From Flavobacterium enshiense DK69 (GTDB taxonomy: Bacteria > Bacteroidota > Bacteroidia > Flavobacteriales > Flavobacteriaceae), in assembly GCF_000498495.1 (NCBI RefSeq), contig NZ_AVCS01000028.1, forward strand, positions 124,001-188,000: 64,000 bases of DNA, given 5' to 3'. Every line of letters starts with the position of its first letter. Within the stretch, counting starts at the first letter, position 1. The translations under genes were made by a program, and so were the position numbers. The notes beneath the pieces were generated by a model. It worked only from the letters and a program-made list of their open reading frames with translations. It was not told where the DNA came from and searched no databases. Shown one piece after another: positions 57,103 to 64,000 of the stretch.

Positions 57103-58198
57103 ATGGTAAATACCGAACAGATTAAGGATATTATTGAGCGCCTTGGTGCGTTAAGGAGGTATCTTTGACGTCGACAAGAAACTTATCGAGATAGCCAACG
57201 AGGAAGAAAAAACCTTTGCTCCTGACTTTTGGAACAACGCCAAGGAAGCAGAAGTTATTGTCAGAAACCTGAGATCCAAGAAAAAATGGGTGGAAGATTA
57301 TGAAAAAGCCAATAACTTAAGCGAAGAACTACAGTTAATTTATGAATTCTTCAAAGAAGGCGATGCTACCGAAGAAGAGCTTGATCAGCATTACCATACT
57401 ACACTTTTACATATTGAAAATATTGAATTCAGGAATATGCTTTCAGATGAAGGCGATAACTTGAGTGCAGTACTTCAGATTACAGCCGGAGCCGGAGGAA
57501 CAGAAAGTTGCGACTGGGCTTCGATGCTGATGCGTATGTACCTGATGTGGGGTGAAAAACAAGGCTATAAAATCAAGGAACTAAACTTCCAGGAAGGTGA
57601 TGTGGCCGGAATTAAAACCGTTACACTGGAAATTGAAGGCGATTATTCCTTTGGATATTTAAAAGGTGAAAATGGCGTACACCGTTTGGTCCGCATTTCT
57701 CCTTTTGACAGTAACGGAAAACGTCACACTTCATTTGCATCCGTATACGTTTATCCTTTGGTGGATGATACCATCGAAATTGAAATCAGTCCTGCCGATA
57801 TTGAAATCACTACTGCACGCTCAAGTGGTGCCGGTGGTCAGAACGTAAATAAGGTAGAAACAAAAGTTCAGTTGGTTCACAAGCCTACTGGAATTCAGAT
57901 CCAGTGTTCGGAAACACGTTCACAGCATGATAACCGTCAGCGTGCGATGCAGATGTTACGTTCTCAGTTATATGAAATCGAACTAAAAAAGAAAATGGCG
58001 CAACGTGCTGATATCGAAGCCGGAAAGATGAAAATCGAATGGGGTTCACAAATCCGAAACTACGTGATGCACCCGTATAAATTGGTTAAAGATGTACGTA
58101 CCAGCTACGAAACCAGCGACGTAGACGGCGTTATGAATGGGGACCTCGATGAATTCCTGAAAGCCTATCTGATGATGATGGGACAGAAGGAAGAATAA
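57103..58198 (+). CDS. prfB: peptide chain release factor 2, expressed by programmed +1 frameshift
   Basis: RF2 recognises UGA and UAA. The zero frame runs from ATG 57103 for 21 codons to TGA at 57166-57168, then continues in the +1 frame from GAC (57167) to TAA at 58198, giving 364 residues. The shift site is AGGAGG-TAT-CTT-TGA-C: an internal Shine-Dalgarno, slippery CTT and the autoregulatory TGA, as in E. coli. The body has the SPF anticodon-like motif in [12 protein letters not shown] and the GGQ motif in [18 protein letters not shown] terminator follows. Confidence 0.96.
57151..57169 (+). promoter_or_regulatory. prfB programmed +1 frameshift site
   Basis: AAGGAGG TAT CTT TGAC: Shine-Dalgarno-like AGGAGG three bases before slippery CTT, followed by TGA-C. 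Low RF2 slows termination and lets the ribosome slip forward one base. Confidence 0.93.
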
Positions 58199-58208
58199 AC
58201 CCAAAAGT

Positions 58209-58236
58209 AAAAAATCCCTTAATTAAGGGATTTTTT
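58209..58236 (+). terminator. terminator of prfB
   Basis: A stem, AAAAATCCCTTA / TAAGGGATTTTTT, with a 3'-side T-run. Confidence 0.88.
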
Positions 58237-58250
58237 ACTTTATATCAAGA

Positions 58251-58292
58251 TTCACAACCATGAGGTCACGGGTTCAACTCCCGTCTTTGCTA
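58251..58292 (+). pseudogene. 3' half of a tRNA gene (remnant or attachment-site copy)
   Basis: From what would be the anticodon loop (TTCACAA), the sequence has the 3' anticodon-stem strand CCATG, a five-base variable loop, a perfect T arm (ACGGG-TTCAACT-CCCGT), the 3' acceptor strand CTTTGCT and discriminator A. No matching 5' half precedes it: the prfB terminator lies there. The tRNA identity cannot be fixed (CAC if the loop is read as it stands). 3' tRNA halves are typical att duplications left by integrase-type elements. Confidence 0.72.
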
Positions 58293-58315
58293 CAAGAACA
58301 AATTACCTTAGAATC

Positions 58316-58347
58316 AGCGGATTAGTACACACTAATCCGCTTTTTTT
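58316..58347 (+). terminator. terminator after the tRNA remnant
   Basis: A perfect stem, AGCGGATTAG / CTAATCCGCT, with a TACACA loop and seven T. It is placed where a tRNA gene's own terminator would be. Confidence 0.85.
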
Positions 58348-58372
58348 ATGTCTACATTTTCGCTAAAAGTAT

Positions 58373-58500
58373 TTACTTGCTAAGAAATAAGTGCAGAACT
58401 GTTCTTCTACCAATGCCATGTATCTTTCCTTGTGTTCATCAGGCAGAAATAAATTGTCAATCCATTCATTGTACGGCAATGCCTTTATTTGTTTTTTCGG
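58373..58500 (-). pseudogene. degraded reading frame, C-terminal fragment
   Basis: On the minus strand 42 sense codons (ending LVEEQFCTYFLASK, stop at 58373-58375) have protein-like composition but are preceded by an in-frame TAA and no start codon. The DNA just upstream, up to about 58590, continues in other frames (for example IGLGLTEKTNKGIAV), as expected from frameshift decay. The origin is not recognised. Confidence 0.4.
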
Positions 58501-58599
58501 TTAGCCCCAAACCAATACCACTTTCAAAATGCTCCACTTCTCTCTTTCATTCCGGCTCGCAACATGTCTATTTTTATCCAGAAGTCTCTGTTGGTTTCT

Positions 58600-61017
58600 T
58601 TAGGTTTTGGACGATGTCTTCAATAAGAACAGTGAACATAAAGAAACTCCATAAGCAAAAGAGGCAAGTATTATCACCGTCATAAAACCTGCTTCTATGG
58701 CAATTAAAGCTGCCAGGGAAGCACTGATTACAGACATGCATCCGTTAACACCCCAGGCCCATGGGACATTTTTTTCTTCAATGTGCGACAGTAATTTCAA
58801 ACCTATGGGAAAAGGGAAACCCATTATAAAAGAGGGGATTATGACCAAAGTTATCAATACTGATATTCTTTGAAAAGCAGCCAGTCCTAAAATATTTTCA
58901 AGCAATGAAGGAAGAAAAAATGAATAAAGTAATAGCAGCGAGACGATCATTAAAAGGATAAACTTTAAAGTATGACGGTTTATAGGGTAATATGATGAAA
59001 CCAAACTACCGATTCCCGAACCTAACATCATAATTCCTATAACCAAAGTGGCAGCATATACGGGATTGCCCAGAAACAATATGAATTTTTGCATAAAAAC
59101 AATTTCGAGAAACATATATCCGATACCAATGCAACTGAAATATAAAAATGTCCAATTCCTGCTTTTGCCCTTCCACCCAATTTTGAAAAGAGGTAAAATA
59201 ATAAGCACTATTGCAAGTAGCGAAATCTGAACAACAGTCAGTAATAATATAATAAATCCCAGTTCTATAAACGGAACAGAATCCGATCCAAACAGTGCGG
59301 AAAGTTTGGGTAAACTTTTTAAGCGAAGAAACTGTGAAAAATAAGGTTTGTTGTCCGTTGCGGGTTGCAGTTGAAAATCATATTCTGTGTAAAATTCTTC
59401 TCTCTTTGCCTTATCCGATAAAATTTGATCAATGAATTTAAAATAGGTAGGGTCGCTCATGCCATTGTATTTAGTACGCTCATCTTTGGAAATGTCAGGG
59501 AGCAGAACCGGATCAAAATAATAACGGTCGCAAAATTTTCTAATCCTACCAGTTTCAATTTCTGTCAGTGAAGATTTTTTTAAAATAAAAGTAATGGTTC
59601 CCCAATTTCTAACAGCAGCTAAATGCATTTCAGGATTGGCAATTTTGATTTCATCCATCACTTCGGCAATTGTTGATGCAATTTTCAAAGGGTTCCTGAA
59701 AGGATAATCCATCCATGCTGTTATACATACCATTCCGTCATTATCAAGCAAATTCCACATCTGCAAAAAAGCTTCCTTGGTCAGAATATATTCTTCCCGT
59801 GTGGCATGCAAGCCGGATGTCCCACCGAAGTCACCAATAATCGGAAACTGAATAAGATTGTATTTGTTTTTTGTGAAAGTCAAAAATGTGCGTGGTTCAA
59901 TGGTATGCAGGTGTACGGCAGTATTATAAAATAGAGAATCATTATCTGAAGCAAGTTCATGCGTTAAAAGATCAGAGATTGCCGAGTGAGGTTCAACAGC
60001 ATCGATGAAAGAGGCATTCCTCCTGAGTGCATGAGAAACAAACATACCTGTGCCTGAATGAAGTGTCAACACATTATTTATTTTCTTCAATTCATAAGGA
60101 AGAGCGCTGGTAGTATAATCAAGAAGATGAAAAGTATCTTTTACACTCCATGAAATTAACGGACCATACCAGTCGCCATTATTAAAGACTGCCTTTTTAA
60201 CCGGGACTTCCCCGGTAAAGGAAAGACTTAATCCGGGTGCATAACGTAAAGCATCTGCGGATACCACCTGAACCAATCCATAAGGACTGGCTTTTTCCAA
60301 TGAAATAGTTGCATTCGGGAGATTGAGTGTGCGGCTCAGGCTTTTGTATTCAGATGCGACAAGGGTGACGGGATAAAAAATCCTAAACGAACATATCGCG
60401 GTTGCTGTCGCTGCAAAAACAATCATCAGTTTGTGAATATCCTTTGTAAATAAAATTATTCCTGCAGCTATTGCTATCATTGAAACAACAGCCGGTAATG
60501 AAGCCGGAACAAAATACCATGCAAGCAGGGCTGCAATAACTGCCCCAATACCCGATCCGAGAAGATTGGAAAAATAATACTTTCCTATTTGAGAAACATT
60601 ACCTATAAAAATAATTCCAAGTGCTAATGCACCGCAGAAAAAGGGAAGAAAATACAACAGGTAATTAATTACCAGAGCAAACCATTGCTTGCGTTCCACG
60701 AATAAAAGATAGGAGTCAAACCGCACCATGTCACTATTGCCAACCCATAATGGTAAAAGCATTAGTACCCCGCTGAGAATCATAAGAAATGGCAGTAATG
60801 TTTTACTTTGACGAAGCAGTACATCACGTTTTAACGAAAGAAAAGTGCCTGAAGCACCAAATCCCAGTAATGCTATAGAAATAACCATGTATGCATAATG
60901 ATGCCATTGTGTGAACGACAGCACTTGTATGATGGCAATCTGGTATGCAATCAGAGCGATCGACAGCAACCCCGTGGCTGCAAGAAGGCGACTGGGATAG
61001 TTGAACATTTCTTTCAT
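58600..61017 (-). CDS. multi-spanning membrane protein with a spermidine-synthase-like methyltransferase-fold domain
   Basis: An 805-residue protein: seven or so N-terminal transmembrane helices (about 12-215), a soluble domain of about 400 residues (220-610), and six C-terminal helices (about 610-800, with GFPFPIGLKLL and WGVNGCMSVISASLAALIAI). The soluble part has a nucleotide-binding-like LTLHSGTGMFV, DAVEPHSAI and YNLIQFPIIGDFGGTSGLHA where spermidine synthases have catalytic acids after YDVI; those acids are not evident. The architecture matches membrane-embedded 'spermidine synthase-like' proteins of unknown role. The start codon abuts the stop of the upstream methyltransferase gene, so the two are coupled. 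Confidence 0.82.
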   Translation of the reverse strand: MKEMFNYPSRLLAATGLLSIALIAYQIAIIQVLSFTQWHHYAYMVISIALLGFGASGTFLSLKRDVLLRQSKTLLPFLMILSGVLMLLPLWVGNSDMVRFDSYLLFVERKQWFALVINYLLYFLPFFCGALALGIIFIGNVSQIGKYYFSNLLGSGIGAVIAALLAWYFVPASLPAVVSMIAIAAGIILFTKDIHKLMIVFAATATAICSFRIFYPVTLVASEYKSLSRTLNLPNATISLEKASPYGLVQVVSADALRYAPGLSLSFTGEVPVKKAVFNNGDWYGPLISWSVKDTFHLLDYTTSALPYELKKINNVLTLHSGTGMFVSHALRRNASFIDAVEPHSAISDLLTHELASDNDSLFYNTAVHLHTIEPRTFLTFTKNKYNLIQFPIIGDFGGTSGLHATREEYILTKEAFLQMWNLLDNDGMVCITAWMDYPFRNPLKIASTIAEVMDEIKIANPEMHLAAVRNWGTITFILKKSSLTEIETGRIRKFCDRYYFDPVLLPDISKDERTKYNGMSDPTYFKFIDQILSDKAKREEFYTEYDFQLQPATDNKPYFSQFLRLKSLPKLSALFGSDSVPFIELGFIILLLTVVQISLLAIVLIILPLFKIGWKGKSRNWTFLYFSCIGIGYMFLEIVFMQKFILFLGNPVYAATLVIGIMMLGSGIGSLVSSYYPINRHTLKFILLMIVSLLLLYSFFLPSLLENILGLAAFQRISVLITLVIIPSFIMGFPFPIGLKLLSHIEEKNVPWAWGVNGCMSVISASLAALIAIEAGFMTVIILASFAYGVSLCSLFLLKTSSKT

Positions 61018-61701
61018 TTATTTTCTTGTAAAAGGGACAAACCGCACAGGCATCTTTGCCGATGTCCGGATCTTTCCTTTGGACTTTTCTATTAACATGA
61101 GTTCCTGAACCATAAAAGGCGACCCTACCGGAATAATCATTTTCCCGCCTTCTTTAAGCTGTTCAATTAATGATGGAGGAACATGTTCTGCAGCAGCTGT
61201 AACAACAATGGCATCATAAGGAGCATGTTCTTTCCAGCCATAATATCCGTCAGCGGTTTTAACATGCACATTTTTATAGTTCAAATTGGCAAGACGGCTG
61301 GCCGCCTGTTTGCTCAATTCATCAACAATCTCAATGGTGTAAACTTCACTTACAATTTCAGACAGTACTGCTGCCTGATAGCCTGATCCCGTACCAATTT
61401 CAAGTACGCGGTGAACAGGTTTCGGATTTATTATTTCGGTCATATAAGCAACTATGTATGGTTGCGATATGGTTTGACCATAGCCGATAGGTAACGGACC
61501 GTCTCCATAAGCATCCGAAACTTTATCAGATGGAACAAAGCGATGGCGTGGTACTTTTCGCATTGCATCAAGCACTGCAGCATTTTTTACACCCCTGCTT
61601 TGTATCTGATTCTTCACCATTTCTACACGTTTCTTTGAAAAGTTGTCTGTCTGGGTCGAAAACAACGCTCCTATTAATAATAAAAATAATGCAGATTTCA
61701 T
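61018..61701 (-). CDS. pcm: protein-L-isoaspartate O-methyltransferase, apparently exported
   Basis: A 227-residue SAM-dependent enzyme that initiates repair of isoaspartyl residues. Family motifs are LDAMRKVPRHRFVP, DGPLPIGYGQTISQPYIVA, the SAM loop VLEIGTGSGYQAAVLSE and DAIVVTAAAEHVP. Unlike cytosolic Pcm it starts with a hydrophobic signal, MKSALFLLLIGALFSTQTDN, suggesting a periplasmic form. It is followed without a gap by the membrane SpeE-like gene. How SAM would reach the periplasm is not evident from the sequence. Confidence 0.88.
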   Translation of the reverse strand: MKSALFLLLIGALFSTQTDNFSKKRVEMVKNQIQSRGVKNAAVLDAMRKVPRHRFVPSDKVSDAYGDGPLPIGYGQTISQPYIVAYMTEIINPKPVHRVLEIGTGSGYQAAVLSEIVSEVYTIEIVDELSKQAASRLANLNYKNVHVKTADGYYGWKEHAPYDAIVVTAAAEHVPPSLIEQLKEGGKMIIPVGSPFMVQELMLIEKSKGKIRTSAKMPVRFVPFTRK

Positions 61702-61723
61702 GATTATGAGATTTAAATAATAA

Positions 61724-62160
61724 TCAAATCAAAAATTGCTCTCTATCAAAGTTAGTGATTTCAGGAATAAATTCAGGGTCAACCATACTTAAATAACTAC
61801 CTGTATTTAAGTTTTTTAAATAAAAACATATTACCTTAAACATGCTAAAGTAAAGCCTAAACAAGAAATAGAAAACCTCAAGAAGACATGTGATGGAAAC
61901 TAATCTGTCCCTCTGAACTGGAACCGGAACTGTGTCAGGACCCGTATTAAGTATTTTGTCCAATATCCATTCAATAGTTCGGTTTTGATTAGAAACCTTT
62001 TTATGGATATAATAATTCAGGTTACAGTCTCGACTTCTTGTTGTTTAGGAAAAGGCAAATCCAATTCAACATCTAGCTGATCTTTCACGTGCAAGATATT
62101 CTTTACCAGTTCAGCAAAGTCATATACTTTTCACATCTTGCCAACTGATAACCTCTCAAA
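61724..62160 (-). pseudogene. degraded reading frames of unknown origin
   Basis: Two minus-strand stretches look formerly coding. At 62017-62130 about 37 codons read DFAELVKNILHVKDQL and on to EVETVT before a stop, and the same frame continues upstream of an in-frame TGA (62131-62133). At 61724-61963, with an open extension upstream to about 62050, a frame contains NQNRTIEWILDKILNTGPDT and ends in hydrophobic residues. Frame changes and stops suggest one decayed gene. No family is recognised. Confidence 0.35.
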
Positions 62161-62163
62161 GTT

Positions 62164-62832
62164 TTACTTTTCAAACACAACTGTTTCCGCAGTAGCACCC
62201 AGGTTGAACAAATGTTCTTTAATGTTTTTTACAAATTCATCAGGACCACACAAATAAAAATGTTGCCCGAAGTCACCAATGTTTTCAATAAGGAAATTAC
62301 GGTCTATTCTGCGTCCGGTGAATCCAATAACATTTTCGCGCGTAAATATTCTTATAAAATCATTTTTAAGCATGAATTGAAACTCCCCTTCCATGATTAC
62401 ATCAGAAGATGTTTTATTGGAGTAAATTAAACTGTTGCCCCTCAGTTGTCCTTTTATATAAAGGTCCCGAAATATGGAAACAAACGGAGTTATGCCGGCT
62501 CCTGCTGCAATAAAAACTCCAGGACCCTTATACTGGATTGCACCAAAAACATCATGAAGAATCAGTTCTGCTCCTGCATTCATACGCCCCAGCATATTTG
62601 TTACTCCTTCATGATCAGTGTAAATCTTTATCATAAATTCAAGATAGTTTTGCTCCCTTAAACAAGTAAAAGTAAATGGCCGCAATTTCTTTTCCCATCC
62701 CGGAATGTTAAGAGAAACATCGGTTGCCTGTCCCGGAATAAAATCATAACCCGCAGGCTTTTCAACAACAAAACGCTTAACATCATGGGTAATGAAATGC
62801 GCCTCTATTATTTTAACGATATACTTATTCAT
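62164..62832 (-). CDS. ferredoxin-NADP reductase-like FAD/NAD(P)H oxidoreductase
   Basis: A 222-residue flavoprotein with the FNR fold: FAD-binding beta-barrel (about 1-100) with LRPFTFTC, corresponding to the RxYS/T motif, and a nucleotide-binding domain (about 105-222) with FIAAGAGITPFVSIFRDL and YLCGPDEFVKNI. No [2Fe-2S] or globin domain is attached, so its electron partner must be another protein. It lies in the accessory-looking region and does not appear co-transcribed with the methyltransferase gene 460 bp downstream. Confidence 0.86.
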   Translation of the reverse strand: MNKYIVKIIEAHFITHDVKRFVVEKPAGYDFIPGQATDVSLNIPGWEKKLRPFTFTCLREQNYLEFMIKIYTDHEGVTNMLGRMNAGAELILHDVFGAIQYKGPGVFIAAGAGITPFVSIFRDLYIKGQLRGNSLIYSNKTSSDVIMEGEFQFMLKNDFIRIFTRENVIGFTGRRIDRNFLIENIGDFGQHFYLCGPDEFVKNIKEHLFNLGATAETVVFEK

Positions 62833-63120
62833 TTTGCACGTATTATATTACTTATAAATTTACCAAATTCATGAGTATAATATTCCAACTTGTTCAATAA
62901 TTTATTGAATCTCACGAACCCTGTAACGATTAGCACAATACCTGAAGTTAGGGTTAATTACTTAATCTAAATTGATATTTCACATTTACTCTATTTTAAA
63001 CTGTCACAAATGAGTTTGACCTATACTATATTAGAGTATGTCTGAAAAGAAAAGGTTACACTTAGGGTTATGATTTTATATCAGTCAGAAGAATTGAACC
63101 AAAAAGAGAAATATAAAGGC
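62833..63120. other. intergenic region, no gene seen; small palindrome near the oxidoreductase
   Basis: I see no coding sequence here. TTCAATAA-T-TTATTGAA (62893-62909) is a perfect inverted repeat 61-77 bp upstream of the oxidoreductase start and could be an operator. The region marks the right side of the accessory stretch. Confidence 0.45.
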
Positions 63121-63150
63121 ATAAAAAAATCCCTCAAGTGAGGGATTTTA
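63121..63150 (-). terminator. terminator of glyA
   Basis: On the minus strand AAAATCCCTCA / TGAGGGATTTT is followed by further T, 28 bp after the glyA stop. Confidence 0.85.
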
Positions 63151-63177
63151 TCGTAAACATTGAAATGAAGTTATTTA

Positions 63178-64000
63178 TTAGAAAACAAACATTGCTCGTT
63201 CGCTCATCATGTCATAAACCTCTTCACCGATTTGCTCTAAAACTTCTTCGTTGGTGTGGTTCATGATAACTCTGTCAATCATGTCAACAATTGTTTCCAT
63301 ATCCGATTCAACCAAACCACGAGTTGTGATTGCCGGGGTTCCCACACGGATTCCTGAAGTCACGAAAGGAGATTTATCATCAAACGGAACCATATTTTTG
63401 TTAACCGTAATATCCGCTTTTACCAAAGCATTTTCAGCTTCTTTTCCTGAAATATTTTTATTTCTCAAATCGATCAACATCATGTGATTGTCAGTTCCGC
63501 CGGAAATGATATTGTAGCCTCTTTTTACAAAAGCTTCCGCCATTGCTTTGGCATTTTTCTGAACCTGCATTGCATAACGGAAAAACTCATCTGTTAATGC
63601 TTCACCGAAAGCAACTGCTTTAGCAGCAATAATATGTTCTAACGGACCACCCTGATTTCCGGGGAAAACCGACATATCCAATATGTGCGACATCATTCTG
63701 ATTTCGCCTTTCGGAGTCGTTAAGCCCCATGGATTCTCGAAATCTTTACCCATCATGATCATTCCGCCTCTTGGTCCACGTAATGTTTTATGAGTTGTTG
63801 TAGTAACGATATGACAATGAGGAATCGGATCGTTCATCAATCCTTTAGCAATTAAACCTGCAGGGTGTGCAATGTCAGCCATTAAGATAGCCCCAACAGA
63901 ATCAGCGATTTCACGGAAACGTTTGAAATCCATGTCACGGGAATAAGCCGAAGCACCCGCGATGATTAATTTAGGTTGTTCTTTGGTAGCGATTTCCTGA
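63178..64000 (-). CDS. glyA: serine hydroxymethyltransferase, C-terminal part (cut by the window edge)
   Basis: The open frame runs from the stop TAA at 63178-63180 to the right edge; 274 residues are visible and the N-terminal third or so is outside. Evidence: [40 protein letters not shown], the PLP-lysine in [38 protein letters not shown] and [12 protein letters not shown]. It interconverts serine and glycine with tetrahydrofolate. It ends close to its own terminator and converges on prfB across the accessory stretch. Confidence 0.96.
   Translation of the reverse strand, partial: QEIATKEQPKLIIAGASAYSRDMDFKRFREIADSVGAILMADIAHPAGLIAKGLMNDPIPHCHIVTTTTHKTLRGPRGGMIMMGKDFENPWGLTTPKGEIRMMSHILDMSVFPGNQGGPLEHIIAAKAVAFGEALTDEFFRYAMQVQKNAKAMAEAFVKRGYNIISGGTDNHMMLIDLRNKNISGKEAENALVKADITVNKNMVPFDDKSPFVTSGIRVGTPAITTRGLVESDMETIVDMIDRVIMNHTNEEVLEQIGEEVYDMMSERAMFVF

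Noticed and set aside
57290..58198. RF2 as a 302-residue protein starting inside the gene
   Set aside because: The preceding +1-frame sequence and the frameshift site show that the true start is 57103.
58377..58685. Plus-strand 102-codon Cys/Ser-rich frame
   Set aside because: It is antisense to the degraded minus-strand fragment and to the end of the SpeE-like gene; no start context or similarity.
1..64000. CRISPR arrays, rRNA genes, complete insertion sequences, prophage genes
   Set aside because: I looked for regularly spaced repeats, rRNA-like segments, transposase or integrase motifs and phage structural genes and saw none that could be supported.

Overview
The window reads as chromosome of a member of the phylum Bacteroidota, most likely a Flavobacterium-like member of the Flavobacteriaceae. 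The reasons are the AT-rich sequence, the many promoter -7 elements of the form TAnnTTTG, signal peptides ending in ...AQ/...SQ, flavobacterial families (a GldL-like micro-protein, a DUF2490 outer-membrane protein) and compact gene order with short hairpin terminators. Most of it is core chromosome; I see no intact mobile element, rRNA operon or CRISPR array.

Layout. 1-798: the end of a protein with a plug-like motif and a charged coiled-coil tail. 954-2723: a lone ABC exporter. 2997-9750: an efflux operon tetR-tolC-hlyD-ATPase-ATPase-permease-permease, equivalent to E. coli YbhGFSR/CecR with YbhF split into two genes. 9924-12564: small enzymes and orphans. 12619-13317: apt and tRNA-Arg. 13432-16775: a CHASE/PAS histidine kinase, its receiver-only partner and a pentapeptide-repeat protein. 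16772-19796: a MacAB/Lol-like ABC system. 19942-24664: a secreted protein, a TPR protein and gyrA. 24931-28927: clpC and a RimB-RimK fusion. 28987-31093: small membrane and SRPBCC proteins. 31160-35066: hutH, a TlpA-like lipoprotein/thioredoxin and an NAD(P)HX dehydratase.

35163-40092 is the threonine operon thrA-thrB-thrC. It is preceded by an unannotated 39-codon leader peptide with nine consecutive threonine codons, the signature of attenuation control. gcvT (40169), ltaE (56030) and glyA (right edge) give the window a threonine/glycine/one-carbon theme. 41316-46735 carries an outer-membrane protein, a YebC regulator, a cysteine-synthase-family enzyme, an oligopeptidase and ybaB.

46765-54150 is a phosphate-starvation region: phoU-pstB-pstA-pstC, then pstS, a phosphate-type porin and a DUF2490 protein, all on the minus strand. 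pstC, pstS and both outer-membrane genes have TTAA-rich repeats upstream of a TAnnTTTG element, which I read as candidate Pho boxes. PstC carries an extra periplasmic segment resembling part of PstS.

54333-58198 holds an RluA-family pseudouridine synthase, ltaE and prfB with its programmed +1 frameshift. 58199-63120 looks accessory: the 3' half of a tRNA, degraded reading frames, a membrane protein with a spermidine-synthase-like domain, an apparently exported protein-isoaspartate methyltransferase and a ferredoxin-reductase-like flavoprotein. Core sequence resumes with glyA, which runs off the right edge.
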